The notes beneath the pieces were generated by a model. The model was not told the origin of the DNA and made no database searches. It worked only from the letters and a program-made list of their open reading frames with translations. A DNA stretch of 64,000 nucleotides from Cunninghamella blakesleeana (lineage: Eukaryota; Mucoromycota; Mucoromycetes; Mucorales; Cunninghamellaceae): NCBI GenBank assembly GCA_017871115.1, contig JAFCIZ010000011.1:327501-391500 (forward strand). Reading direction: 5' to 3'. Shown one piece after another: positions 43,593 through 55,516 of the stretch. Numbering within the stretch: the stretch's first letter is position 1; the number at the start of each line of letters is the position of its first letter. The translations under genes and the position numbers were made by a program.

Positions 43593-45683
43593 TTATAAGT
43601 AAAATAAAAATTCATCCACATATTGGCATGTTAGGAATAGAGTATATGGATTCAGTTCTTTTTTTTTAAATATCACACTTGAAGTATCTATAGCATCTAG
43701 AGTATATATTTTAGATGATAAACATTCATTGACTATTACTTTATTTACAACTCCTTTACTTTTTTTTTCCGGTTGTTGATTAATTTCTATCCAAGTAATA
43801 GTATGCAAAAAAGAGATTGAAAAAAAATCCAAATACAAATGTGATAAATTTACATGAATTGCTCTATTATTATTACTATTGTCATCACCATCATCATTTT
43901 CTCGGGTAGGCAAAGTATAACTAACATTAGAGAAGGTTACATGTTGAAGCTGATTGAATTTTTTAAAAAACAAGTCTAATCCATAGTTCAAATGAAGGTG
44001 ACCATATTGACAATCCAATTTTTTTAAAGGATATATTTTGCTTTCATCATTTGAAATACCAAGTTGTTGTTTTCTTTGTTGAACCAGCCGGTGTAAATAA
44101 ATACCATTTTTTTTATTATCATTATCCTCTATCATATATTTGCCAAGAGCATCATCATCGCTATCATTTATACTATTCATATGCCAAGTGGTAAGCGTTT
44201 TCAAATGAGGAAAAACGTCCAGCCAATCATATATATATAAGCAATTATACTTTTGATCATGGTAGATTGTTAATTCCTTTATAGAATTCGAAAAGATGAT
44301 TGCACGTTCATTGAGTAAAAAAAAGGTAGTTACTGTATCAACTAAATGAATAAAATTTAGCGACAGTGTTGTTAAATAATCCAGAAAAGTACCATGCTGA
44401 AACATTTTATTTCTTTTATAATAATCCGTTTGAATAAATATATTGATTAAATCAAAACCACTTTCGTCACCATTATCATTGTCACTATTGTTTTCTTTTA
44501 TTACTTGTTGTTGTTGCCATGTTACAGGAAATAGACTATCATGATAATACAAATGAGTCAATTGCTGAGGATGATCGTATAACCATTGTAAGAATTCATA
44601 CCTTGGCCAATAATTTAGGTTCCATTGATAACTTGCATATAAAGAAATAGACAATCGTTTCAAAGAAGGAGAGTGATTCAGCATATAAAAAAGAGTAGAT
44701 CGAAAATCACGATCAGTAAGATTAACGTATGTATTGGATTGTAAATTATAATCAAATGCTTCTATTTGTGTATATTTCGAATTTATATATGTATAGCATC
44801 TAGGATCCAAGATAATACCCATTATTTTAAATACTTTAAGAGATGGAGCAGGAATAAACTTTTTATTTCCAACGGCCGAAAGTATTGAATCATACTGTTC
44901 AGAGATATTCATATGGAAAAAATCAAGATGTAGCGTTTCAAGTTTAGGACAAGAATAATGAATGGTTTCTAAAGTACGTTCATCCAATTCGTAGTTGATG
45001 GTAACCGTGGGGAATAAAGAAAAAGTAATGTGTAAGGAGGTTAAGGATTCGAGTGTTGGTGGTAACATTACTATTTTGTTTTGATAGCGCCTATTTTCAT
45101 ATACATTGTTATCGTTATCACCATCTAAAAAATAGTTATAATTGGTATGGTCTTTGGTATATTTTATGGGGCCAATGGGTTTTAAATAAATAGTTGGACG
45201 TGGAGAAGTTGAAAAATATTGTAGATCGTATTCAAGTGATATTAAATTATGTTGATGGTAGCAAGACATACGTTGATTATCTATATATTTATACCAATTA
45301 GGGATATGAGTTAACTGTTGAAGTTCGGGGAGAGAAGCATGGATGTATTTTCTTGAAAAAGTATATTTTCCCAGGGTATGGATGGATTGAATATTTGGTA
45401 AAGCTATAATAATGTTCATAATATGATCGAAAAATAGTTTACTCTCAAAATAAATATTTAAATGGTAAACACAGTATATAATAGATTGATCTTGAATAGT
45501 TGTTTCTTTTGCCATTTCAATAAACTTTTCCCATTGTTGATAAGAGTAGATATTGATAGTGGAATAAAAAGTTAGCTGAAATGTATTGTGCCAGTGTTTG
45601 CAAACCCTTAATATATTAGCAATATTTCGCTGTGATAAATAGCTGAATATATGTTGAAGAATTTCAATGGGTAATTTATCCAT
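43593..45683 (-). CDS. F-box/LRR-like protein 2
   Basis: Single exon, 696 residues, minus strand. The F-box (DKLPIEILQHIFSYLSQRNIANILRVCKHW...) opens the protein. LRR-like blocks keep the family landmarks: YELDERTLETIHYSCPKLETLHLDFF near residue 230, KYTQIEAFDYNLQ, EFLQWLYDHPQQLTHLYY, WLDVFPHLKTL. It is shorter than the other two, mainly because low-complexity inserts are smaller (DNDNGDES, DDGDDNSNNN). Convergent with F-box gene 1 across 1.8 kb. Predicted SCF adaptor; substrate unknown. Confidence 0.82.
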   Translation of the reverse strand: MDKLPIEILQHIFSYLSQRNIANILRVCKHWHNTFQLTFYSTINIYSYQQWEKFIEMAKETTIQDQSIIYCVYHLNIYFESKLFFDHIMNIIIALPNIQSIHTLGKYTFSRKYIHASLPELQQLTHIPNWYKYIDNQRMSCYHQHNLISLEYDLQYFSTSPRPTIYLKPIGPIKYTKDHTNYNYFLDGDNDNNVYENRRYQNKIVMLPPTLESLTSLHITFSLFPTVTINYELDERTLETIHYSCPKLETLHLDFFHMNISEQYDSILSAVGNKKFIPAPSLKVFKIMGIILDPRCYTYINSKYTQIEAFDYNLQSNTYVNLTDRDFRSTLFYMLNHSPSLKRLSISLYASYQWNLNYWPRYEFLQWLYDHPQQLTHLYYHDSLFPVTWQQQQVIKENNSDNDNGDESGFDLINIFIQTDYYKRNKMFQHGTFLDYLTTLSLNFIHLVDTVTTFFLLNERAIIFSNSIKELTIYHDQKYNCLYIYDWLDVFPHLKTLTTWHMNSINDSDDDALGKYMIEDNDNKKNGIYLHRLVQQRKQQLGISNDESKIYPLKKLDCQYGHLHLNYGLDLFFKKFNQLQHVTFSNVSYTLPTRENDDGDDNSNNNRAIHVNLSHLYLDFFSISFLHTITWIEINQQPEKKSKGVVNKVIVNECLSSKIYTLDAIDTSSVIFKKKELNPYTLFLTCQYVDEFLFYL

Positions 45684-46411
45684 CTTTCGTAATACATATT
45701 ACATATATATGTATAAATATATTACTCTTGACTAGTGCATTAAAAAGAAAAAAAATGTGAAACAATAATTTTTTTTCAGAATTTAAATTAATTTTATCTA
45801 CCGACACTACTGAATTTTAGGACTCCAAGTGACATTGGATTACCTCTCCCTAACCTCTCCCTAAGCTCGGTCCCACTCTTATTCCTGAAGTTGATAATGA
45901 AGTTGAATATATCATTGATTATGTCGGTTATTTCGTTCATAACGTCAACAGCTCATTTACAGCTTTACAAGAAATTAATCAGCCTGATAGTCTTACTAAA
46001 GAATTCAAAGGTATATAACAGCCTATTAGCATGTCTTCCTCATAATGTCCTTCAAGCCAGGTGAAGATGAGGAAAGCGTATGACGTACGATAAAAAAAAA
46101 TAAGAAAATGGGAGGTAAAAAAATCTCTTCCTTAATGTTATTGACAAATAAAAAATATTAGATTTGATTGTTTTACTTAAAGCCTTGAAAAAGACTTTGA
46201 AATTTTGTTAACTAGAAAATAGTAAAAAAACTGGTTTTAATTTATTTATTTACAAAATAAATTTGGATGATTGCAGCTTTGAAAAAATAAGGTTTAGCCT
46301 TCCCGTATAAAAAAATTAAAATTTACAGTCAGACTCTTTTTTTTTTTTTCTTACCTTGCTCTTCTCCTCCCCTACTCTCTTCTCTCTTACATTAAAATAT
46401 AAATATATATA
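45684..46411. other. intergenic region with a coding-like relic
   Basis: Between about 45870 and 46019 a plus-strand frame reads PTLIPEVDNEVEYIIDYVGY then FVHNVNSSFTALQEINQPDS, with codon use and amino-acid mix of a real protein, but it has no start and stops at TAA. No homologue recognised. Probably a pseudogene or exon remnant. The rest (pyrimidine tract 46331-46390) is the BolA promoter side. Confidence 0.4.
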
Positions 46412-46903
46412 ATGCTTTCTTCTTCTTTAAAATCCTTATCTAGTAATCTTTTAAAGCAACGTACTACCTCTACTTTTATTCGGTTTTATTCTACCGAAGG
46501 CTTAACACCTGGAGAATTAAATATTTACAATAAATTACAAAAGGAATTTGATCCTCTAAGACTTCGTGTTGCTGATGTTTCAGGTAAAATAAATAAATAA
46601 ATAATAAAAGATATAAAGTATATTTAAATAGAGGTATAGATATTAATATATATATATATATATATTAGGTGGTTGTGGATCAATGTATGCTATAGATATT
46701 GCTTCAAAGGCTTTTGAAGGAAAAAGTATAGTTAAACAACATCGATTGATTAATGATTTATTAAAAGAAGAAATAAAAGATATGCATGGCTTACAGGTAA
46801 CTAAAAAATAGTTATATAGTTGGTTTAATTTAAGAGATATTTTAATGTTTTATTTTTTATTATTATTTTATTCCTTTTTTAGCTTAAAACTTCAAGTAAA
46901 TAG
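46412..46903 (+). CDS. BOL3: mitochondrial BolA-like protein 3
   Basis: Three exons: 46412-46583, 46669-46796 and 46883-46903, giving 106 residues; the last exon codes only LKTSSK plus stop. Residues 1-30 are Ser/Arg/Leu-rich with no acidic residues (SSSLKSLSSNLLKQRTTSTF), a mitochondrial presequence. The BolA domain follows: ELNIYNKLQKEFDPLRLRVADVSG, then GCGSMYAIDIASKAFEGKS (the conserved GGCGSMY element), then VKQHRLINDLLKEEIKDMHGLQ with the conserved H-R of the C-terminal helix. BolA3 works with the glutaredoxin GLRX5 and NFU1 in passing [4Fe-4S] clusters to mitochondrial enzymes such as lipoate synthase. Length and order fit the family. Convergent with the WD40 gene. Confidence 0.9.
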
Positions 46904-47187
46904 AGTGTGATTACAATAGAAACATGGATATTTATTAATTATTTGAAAAATAAAAAATGAAATAGAGTAGGCTTTTATTATTATAATTATGACAAATAAA
47001 AATTAAAAAATAAAAAATAAAACAATATAAGAAATGAAGAATATATTATAAATATATAAAGTAGAATAGAAAGAGGGAAAGAGGAAGAAAGAAAAAGTTT
47101 TTTTTGTATTTTTAATGAAAGGGTATGAAAAGATATGTAAAAATGGAATGGATGCAAAAAAGATATTGAATAAAATAAAAAAAGTTT

Positions 47188-48781
47188 TTACATGAAAATA
47201 TTAGATAAGGGAGTAGGAAATTGGCGACGAGAAATCAAATCCAATTTCAATTCCACCATATTGTCTTCCATAGCAACAAATAAAGATTGATTTGTAGATG
47301 AAAAACATAAGCCAGCAATATGAACATCTAAATCTTCAGCGGGTGATAATCGAATAATTTGTCTGGTTTCAAAAGTCCGAGTATCAACAAGATTGATTTG
47401 TGATACATGTTCACTATAAGCCATCAAATCATAAGGGCCTTTACTAAAGCTAATACATCTGGCTGCTTTTCTTGTTTTACGAGTCTAAAATAAAAAATCA
47501 AGATAAAAAAATATATAAGCATTCGATCGTCGATAAGAAAAAAAACATGCTAAAAAAATTTTTTTATCATCTATTTCTATTTATATACTATTTTTTTGTA
47601 TATTTTACCTCCGATGATATTAATTGACATAGCTTTTCACCTGTCACTGCATGAAATACGTTAACTTGGCCATCTTGACTTGTGACAGCAAACATTAAAT
47701 TAGTTGGATGCCATGCACATCCTAAACATGGTTCATTTGAAACTACATATAAAAATAGTATATAAGTCTAATGATCATCCTCTTTCCTTACTAGTTTTTT
47801 CTTATTATTTTATATTTTTACCTTTGATTGTTGATTTTAATTCATACTGATCATTTTTAATTTCATATTGATAAATATTTCCTATATCACTTGTTGCCAA
47901 CATATACTTTTCGTCTGAACTCACGGAGGCTTTATAATTTAAAAACAAAACAAAATAAAAATAAAATTAATCCGTGTATCCCTTTCTTTCTTTCCCTTGC
48001 ACTTTTTTCTATTATCGATTTTCACTCTTTTATTCACTTATTAATAGATAGATAAACTTACTGTGATTAATAGCAGAAGGAGCATTTAAAACTTGTATTT
48101 TCTTCATGGATGGGATTGAATAAATATGTACAGTGTGATTATTATTACAAATGGTAACTCTTAAATCTTGATTAATTTTGGATAAACCAATGGAATTATT
48201 CATTCCAGCGCCAGTATGAAAGATATCAGATGACCAATCGGTTTCTATATGTTTTATCATAGCTAATCCTCTTGGGCCTGCTATAGCCACATAGCCTTCT
48301 TTTGTATCCACAGACATAGGAGCAAATGGTAAATCAATGATTTTAACAACTTCTTTTTTAATTGTATCGTACTAAGAGAAAGAAAGGCAAGGGTTAGGTG
48401 AATTATAACATATATACGTATATGTATATATAACATTACTATCCTTATATACAATTCTCTTAATATATTACTATTTATTATTTTTACCATTTGTAATTGA
48501 TTGTGTTTGGGTAATAAAACTATATTAGAGGAAGAACTTGATACCAAGTCTCTTAATTGCCAATGTTGAATAGTGGTTTCTACATCATGTTGAACTCTTT
48601 CTTTGTGGATAAAATTACCATTATTTTGTCTAGAATAATAATAAAAGGAAAAAAAAAAAGTTGAATACTTTCCTTCTATTTCTTTTTTATATTATATTTT
48701 TACTTTTTAAAATACATCTAATACATACATGATAGGTACAAAGGTTGGTTGAATGGTGGATTGCTTTTTTATAAATGTCAT
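47188..48781 (-). CDS. WD40-repeat protein with DUF2415
   Basis: Six exons (minus): 48781-48729, 48629-48488, 48371-48062, 47929-47822, 47742-47609 and 47484-47188; all phases agree, giving 347 residues. Beta-propeller blades are visible: LPFAPMSVDTKEGYVAIAGP, LRVTICNNNHTVHIYSIP, VSSDEKYMLATSDIGNIYQY, CLGCAWHPTNLMFAVTSQDG followed by QVNVFHAVTG, and a C-terminal FSKGPYDLMAYSEHVSQINL, VDTRTFETRQII and IAGLCFSSTNQSLFVAMED. That last part is the DUF2415 signature found C-terminally in a fungal WD40 family. No signal or membrane segment; probably an intracellular scaffold. Molecular role not known to me. It ends 285 bp from BOL3. Confidence 0.85.
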
Positions 48782-49432
48782 GACTCTTCTTAATAAAATA
48801 AAGTTTTAGGTTGTATTTAATACATAAAGTAGAAAGAAAAGAAGAAAAGAAAGAAAGAAAAAAAAAAAGGACAGAAAATTTAAAAAATGATAAAAAAAGG
48901 GATATGAATAAAAAAAAATTTTTCTTTTAATGCAACCCAAAAATACATATTAAAAAAAAAAGGAAAATAAAGCATTGAATTGTATAACAATGAAAGTACC
49001 AATCATGTTCAAGATTGAACTGGGAATTTTAATGAACTTTAAATATAAAAAAAACAAGGATATTCAAACAATAGATCACATGATCTTTTCTCTTTACCAC
49101 TTTTTTTATATTTTAATTATTATATTATTGTATTCTATATATAAGGCTAATATATTTTTAACCTAGAGCTGGACTTTGTTTAAAAATTCTAGATTACTCT
49201 TTCTATTTATTTTTTTTCTTCCTACCTTTTTAATAAAATTGAAAAGAAATTATAAAAAAACATGGGGTAAGAAAAAAAAAAAAAGTTTATTTATATATTA
49301 TTTTGAATTTTTCTCCCACATCAGTTGTTTTTTTATATATATACTCTCTCACACAAACACTGACTTCTATTCTAACTATTTCCATTTTTATATTTAAATA
49401 TAAATCACTTTAATAAATGTTGCCAACGTATG

Positions 49433-49470
<38 letters not shown>

Positions 49471-51549
49471 CGCCATTATCTTTGGTCAAGATTTCTTTCT
49501 TTATATAAAAATATATAAGATTGTTAACATCTTTCATCTCTCTTCCTTGGCTTTTTAAAGATGAGAAAGCAAAAACAAAAAAACTTACAATGGATTTTTT
49601 CTGTGTAACTACTTTAATTAATTTATATATATATTTATTTATTTTTGTTTGTTATTATCATTTTTTAAATGTTTTTCTAATTTTATTATTTAAATGGTCG
49701 AAACGTTTATCATTTGTTTTAATTGTTATCACTGATCTCGATAAATACATTTCATTCAAATCCTATTTAGAATAGAGTATGGAAAATAAATAATAATTAT
49801 CAGGAAATGAGATCAGATGAATGTACTACTGGTATTCATATATAGTTAAGATCAGTAAGTCAGCCTGCCCTTTTTTTAAAAAAAAAAAAAAAAAAGCACA
49901 AACCATATTTTTTAATTCGGATAGCAAAACAGAAAAAAAAATGATCTACAAATATAAAAAAGAAAAGGGAGAAAATGATTGACAATTTAAAATCTTTTTT
50001 TTATAAAAAAAAAATAAAGAAAACGATGTTTTACTTTCAGCTCTTTTATATCACTGCTACTCTTTGTTTATCTGTTTTAAAGAATAATAATAACATAGTA
50101 CGACATATTAAAGGCATCTTTCCGAGGTTGTACGTACACAGTGTTTCAAATAACAAAAATTTAAAAAAAAATCATGCCAGCGTTTCAAATTCTTTTAAAC
50201 GCTTATGGTTCTAGGGATTTTATTAAACAATCCATATGTTTACAAGAGTAAATATATAGTAATAATAATAAAATTTTCAAAGGAACAATACCCATTAGCT
50301 GGTACATAGTTTTTTTTTTTATATAAAAAAAAAAACCACGTTTATTAATTTTATTTATTTGTTACACCATAGCCTATTTTATTTTAAAAGATGATAACTT
50401 TTAGCAGATAGTACATTTAAACAGTTCGATAAGATTCAATAAATATTTGTATATATACAATGTAATTGAGAGATAATGTTAACCGTTTGAATCTATGTCC
50501 ATGTCGCTCACCAACATTATTTTTTATATGAATAGTAAATTCAGATGTAATTTTTTCAAGCTCATGTATTCCACTTTATCATTCACTATCTTTATCCAAT
50601 ATATATTTGCCTATATTGCTTGCTGATGACGAATTGTTTACATATATCAACGTAATTCATTTCTTGTATCTATTGTAATGGATCAATAATTAGAGTTTGA
50701 ATAATATTTACTTACATTAAATTACTATTTTGCTGAAGAAGAAGATGACGATTAATATTATGTAGAGTGATAATATAATGATGCAGATCAAGTTGTTCAG
50801 TACACCAACCCTTTTTCAAACTCAGAGAAAAGGTCAGAACTAAAAAGAATATTGTTATTTTATTAATACGATGGTACCTTGATAAAGTGAGTAAGAACTG
50901 TTGAATATCTAATATTTAATATGATTATTGATCAATCGATATTCTCTTTTTTTTTCCTTGGTTTATATATAATATGTTTATATGCTTTTATATTTACTTT
51001 TACCTATAGTCATGCATATATTTTGTAGGAGGTTATTATCAAGTACTCATCAGCATAGATATATGCTATTTTATCTCAATCAGTTTATTAATAATATAAT
51101 AAAAATATTTATGTATTTTTTAGTTTATATATTTATCTTAAAATATGTTCTCTATTTTTTTTTAATTTTTTACATTATTAGATATTTTTAAATTTACTAT
51201 CGGATAAATCATAATGGCTCATTATTTATTGTCTTGATCATATGTTGATTTTTTAAAAAAAAATAAAAAAATTTTGTAAGATTTAGCAAACATGTTGAAC
51301 ATAAAGGTAGAAAAAAAAAGTATAGATTTTAAAGTAGGCGATGATTATAATTTTATTTTTATTCGCTCTCTTAATATATATTTGTTATTTTCTTGCCTCT
51401 CTTTTTCTTTTGGCTGGAACCAATAGCTGGTTTATGACACTGTGTTCACTGGATTATTATTTTTATTTTTTAAATTCCGAGTAAAAAATAATAATACCTT
51501 TTTTTTTAAAAGTTCAAGATTCCCTTTGCAATTATATAATGTATGTAAA
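48782..51549. other. AT-rich intergenic region, possible decayed F-box piece
   Basis: No intact gene. (TA)n at about 49440-49467; poly-A near 49878-49895. Around 50460-50680 the minus strand gives short readable pieces (SSSASNIGKYILDKDSE, LEKITSEFTIHIK) faintly like the DDDALGKYMIEDND region of F-box protein 2, but with stops, so at most a relic. The 36 codons before the 51550 ATG (from 51442) are poly-Phe-rich and were not taken as coding. Confidence 0.4.
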
Positions 51550-54093
51550 ATGGATTCACTCCCTAATGAAATATTACACAACATCTTTTTATTGCTTTCT
51601 CAAAGAAATAGAATTCAAGTCGCTTTAGTTAATAAAAAATGGTATTTTATTACGCGTCAACCTTGTTTTTTTGATACTATACATATTTACAACAGCCAAC
51701 AATTAAACAAGCTTATTACTGCCACCGTAATTAATAATCAACTTATTGGCCCTTTAGTAAAACGACTCTTACTTACTGATTACTGCAAAATATACCAATT
51801 TATTGACCAAGCTACTGTCAAAACCTTATATAGTGTTTTTCCAAATCTCACGTTTATTGACATACTTAATATCGATAGTCGCTATGGCAATGGATCTTTT
51901 ATACAACATATGTGGCCGCAGTTAACAACTCTTCCAAAATATATCACAAACAATGATCCTAAATGGTACCAGCGTATAAATAAAACAAAAGAACCTATTA
52001 CTTCACTTGCTTTTATAATAAAAAACAATATGATACAATCCTCTAATAGCAATGATATTCATGAAAACGATTATAGTGAAAAACTCCTTGAACTCAAAAC
52101 AGACAACTATACATCTAGACGAAAAACAGAAGATTATAGAGTAGCAAAACATTATCTTGGTGCACAATACAACAACCATATGGAACTTATAGATAATGAA
52201 GAATATATCACCTATTTTGGCAAAATCTTATCATTTTCACCGACGTCGATTTCAGCATTTACACATTTAAAAGATCTTACCATTGATTTTTCCAAACGTT
52301 TAAATGGATTCACCACAGGCTTAGAGTTAGATGAACGTACACTAGATAGTATTCATCAGTCATGCCCAGTATTGGCTTCATTAAAAATTTATTATTTATA
52401 TATGAATATATCTGATCAATATTTTAAAAGTTACCAATCAACATATAATAATATCACTCCTAGTTATTCTCTGAAGGAATTTTACTTGCTGTGTGTTAGA
52501 ATACTGCAACCCGCTTGCTTTCATTATTTTTCGAATAAATACCCACATCTTGCAAAGCTTCATATCGACCCTCATTGGTCTATTAAGCATAGCGATTCCT
52601 CCTTTCAATCTCAATTCGTGATATCCTTTCATGATATGATAGAAGGTTATACCCACTTATCCTCCCTTACATTCTTACCGTTTTACGGTTATACTTTTGA
52701 CGGTTCAAATAATTTATTTACATCACCTCTGGATTATTGGTCTAAAAAACGCTTTATTTACTGGTTACATAACAATCCAACACAATTAAAAGCATTGCAT
52801 ATTGGTGACATCTTATATATGTTTGATGATGAAGGTTTACACGATCACGACGATGACTACTATCTTTACTTTAACCCTAATAACGATTATAATCATAATC
52901 GTATGAGACCGACCACTGTTACTTCTACTATGGAACAAAATTCTGATAAAGAGCAGCAGCAGCAACAACAACAAAGAAAAAATCGATTTATCTATTTGGA
53001 TTATTTAAAAGAATTGACTCTTAGTCTTTATGAAAGCACCATACCATTAACTTATAATCATTTGAATTATATCTATATGAAAAGGCAATTACCATTCACT
53101 TCAATAACCTCTCTCACCATTGACAACCAAACCGAACTTGTAATATACTCAAAACATTCTTATATGAAAAATAAAAAAGCCAATGCGTTTTATTTTATGA
53201 ATTGGATCAAGATGTTACCTCATTTAAAAAAATTAAACCTCTATTATGTTACTGCGATTGGTTTAGATGAAAATGAAGATGAAAATGTATTTGAAAAGGA
53301 TGCTATTCAACGAAAAATAAATACGATTTTTAACCAACATCCGAATAAAAAAGATGGTCATGCTCTAACATCACCTTCAACATCAACAAAAACAATAGAA
53401 ACACAGCAACAACAACAGCAATGTATAAGCAAATTAGAAGAGTTAGTCATTAAACATAGTAATTTGAAATATTGGAATAGTTTAACAAATATATGTCGAT
53501 CATGTCCTTTATTACGAATTTTAAAATTAGACGATGTCGTAGTCGATAATCAAGATTTATCTTTAGAAGACTTTGTTAATAAAATGGATATGGATAATAA
53601 TGATGACAAAAACAATCATAACAGTAATGGTATTAATATCAACACTGGTAAAAATATTGCTGTGAATTTTAATTACGATGAACAAAATGACGATGTTGAT
53701 GTTGATATGTATATTTCTGAAGAAGATAAAGAAAAATATAAGGCAGATAATTACAATGCAACCATTGGAAAACTATTTAACAATTTGGTTCCAAACGACT
53801 TTTTAATTGATATACCTAATTTGACTTTGGACGAACTATTTATTAAAAATTTTTTTATTCATTTCGGCCAAAAAGATCATATATTTGATTTAGTAGACTT
53901 CTTTCCTCGTGGAGAAGGATTCAAAGTCTATGCTTCTTCTCTTCTTACCATTCATGAATCCTATCAAAACAATACATTCACTATTCTTCCTCAATTTTCA
54001 ACCGGAAATTATTATCATTCCTCCATCAATATTAAGATCAATTGTAAATATGTTGACCATGTTCAATTTATTCAAAATGATTTCCAGCGTTAA
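51550..54093 (+). CDS. F-box/LRR-like protein 3
   Basis: Single exon, 847 residues from ATG 51550. This start is chosen because MDSLPNEIL aligns with the N-terminus of the 39188 gene; an upstream in-frame ATG at 51442 would add 36 unlikely residues. F-box at 1-45 (LPNEILHNIFLLLSQRNRIQVALVNKKW). Family landmarks follow: ELDERTLDSIHQSCPVLASL near residue 260, KYPHLAKLHIDPHW, RFIYWLHNNPTQLKALHIGD, CPLLRILKLDDV. Inserts include acidic DDEGLHDHDDD, a Gln run (QQQQQQQ near 470) and an Asn/Asp-rich stretch near 680-700. Predicted Skp1-binding substrate adaptor of an SCF ubiquitin ligase. Confidence 0.82.
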   Translation: MDSLPNEILHNIFLLLSQRNRIQVALVNKKWYFITRQPCFFDTIHIYNSQQLNKLITATVINNQLIGPLVKRLLLTDYCKIYQFIDQATVKTLYSVFPNLTFIDILNIDSRYGNGSFIQHMWPQLTTLPKYITNNDPKWYQRINKTKEPITSLAFIIKNNMIQSSNSNDIHENDYSEKLLELKTDNYTSRRKTEDYRVAKHYLGAQYNNHMELIDNEEYITYFGKILSFSPTSISAFTHLKDLTIDFSKRLNGFTTGLELDERTLDSIHQSCPVLASLKIYYLYMNISDQYFKSYQSTYNNITPSYSLKEFYLLCVRILQPACFHYFSNKYPHLAKLHIDPHWSIKHSDSSFQSQFVISFHDMIEGYTHLSSLTFLPFYGYTFDGSNNLFTSPLDYWSKKRFIYWLHNNPTQLKALHIGDILYMFDDEGLHDHDDDYYLYFNPNNDYNHNRMRPTTVTSTMEQNSDKEQQQQQQQRKNRFIYLDYLKELTLSLYESTIPLTYNHLNYIYMKRQLPFTSITSLTIDNQTELVIYSKHSYMKNKKANAFYFMNWIKMLPHLKKLNLYYVTAIGLDENEDENVFEKDAIQRKINTIFNQHPNKKDGHALTSPSTSTKTIETQQQQQQCISKLEELVIKHSNLKYWNSLTNICRSCPLLRILKLDDVVVDNQDLSLEDFVNKMDMDNNDDKNNHNSNGININTGKNIAVNFNYDEQNDDVDVDMYISEEDKEKYKADNYNATIGKLFNNLVPNDFLIDIPNLTLDELFIKNFFIHFGQKDHIFDLVDFFPRGEGFKVYASSLLTIHESYQNNTFTILPQFSTGNYYHSSINIKINCKYVDHVQFIQNDFQR

Positions 54094-54621
54094 ATCTCTT
54101 TTATTTTTCCATTATATATTATTCAAAATATAGTTTGTATATAATAATCTTACTTTTTTTTTTAATATTAAAATAGTAAAATAAAAGTGTATTATATATA
54201 TAAGATGACCATTAACAAAAGTTAAGTATATTCGCGATCTACAAACATTATAATGCATAGTTGAAAAAGATATAACTTTTAACAAAATGACAATGTATTT
54301 TATAATTGTTATTTTATATTTAGAGGATAGTTTATTTATTTATATACAGAATATAAATTTATTGATTTTACTTTTTTAAAATAATGCTGTAACGCACAAT
54401 ACTCTGTGTGAATTGCTTTTATTTTTATGTAAATATAATACTGTTTCATCCTGAATTAACCTCCATGGGTAATCATACTGCCTTTAATTTACTGACAATT
54501 TAATTATTATTATTCAAATATAAAAAATAATTTTGATGCTTTTTTACATCAATATATCTACAGACTATCAACATTTTTTTTTTCGTTTTCCAATTACGTT
54601 ATAAAAGCAAGTGTTGATGAT
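54094..54621. other. intergenic region
   Basis: No gene seen. Confidence 0.5.
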
Positions 54622-55380
54622 CACTAAAATATAAATAAAAAAAAGAATTTAAAAGTACTGAAGTAGGTTGAATTTTTTAAAAAAATAAAATAGTATATAC
54701 TTATATAAATAAATTTGTAAAAAAGAAAAAAGAAAAAAGAAAAAACTATTGCTATAAAAAAAATTTCAACCTTGTACCTTTTTACTACAGTTATATTTAT
54801 ATTAAATAAATAAATAAATAAATAAATAATAAAAATAATTTAACAATAATAGTATTGATAAATGAAATATGAAATAAAAACAACAATAATTGTGAACATC
54901 ATTTTAACTTGATATTTATTTAATACACTGTATAATCCAAATAAATTCCTTTGTCAATTTATTAAAAATACTATTGCAATTGGAATTTATTAGCTAATTT
55001 AATTGACATATCATATTGTTTAAACTATTTTAGATATTGCGTATACTTTTCAAAGTTACTTGTGCTCTTTATTTTCTTTAAAAAAAAATGTTTATTAATA
55101 ATTTTATTTGATTGATTATATATAGATTGTATTACATAATAGTATTTAAAAATGTACCCAAGTTCAATAATTTGTTTTATTATTGTTAAATATTAAAACT
55201 ACCTAAAATATAATAATGCTAGCAATAACTATGTAAATCGTAAGTATTTTTAACTATTTAGGATGATTAAAAGGCTTTATTTATCATATTAATAAATTTT
55301 ATGAAATTTGAATTAGTTAAAACTTTATCAAAAATGAAGTAACAATAAAATCCTACTTTATTTTTTTTTTAATAACAAAT
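54622..55380 (+). mobile_element. degenerate CACTA copy
   Basis: Left end CACTAAAATATAAATAAAAA followed by AAAGTACTGAAGTAGGTTGAAT is a diverged version of 3243. Interior pieces follow the order of the complete element's right arm (AATGAAATATGAAATAAAAA, TTTTAACTTGATA, TTAGATATTGCGTATACTTTT, AATGTACCCAAGTTCAAT). The transposase and second gene are absent. No clear right end; homology fades near 55380. Confidence 0.55.
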
Positions 55381-55516
55381 ATATATAAACTAGTTTTATA
55401 TTTTTATGATAAGTGCGTATTGACGCATAATAGTAAGAAAAATTTGCAATAATACATATTTAGCAAAAATTACGTATTTTTATTTAAAAATACATACATA
55501 GGTAATTAGAATTAAT

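Noticed and set aside
48975..50214. Several 60-85 codon plus-strand frames
   Set aside because: Low-complexity Lys/Ile/Phe/Tyr strings of intergenic AT-rich DNA.
51442..51549. 36-residue N-terminal extension of F-box protein 3
   Set aside because: MDSLPNEIL at 51550 aligns with the starts of the paralogues; the extension is poly-Phe low-complexity.
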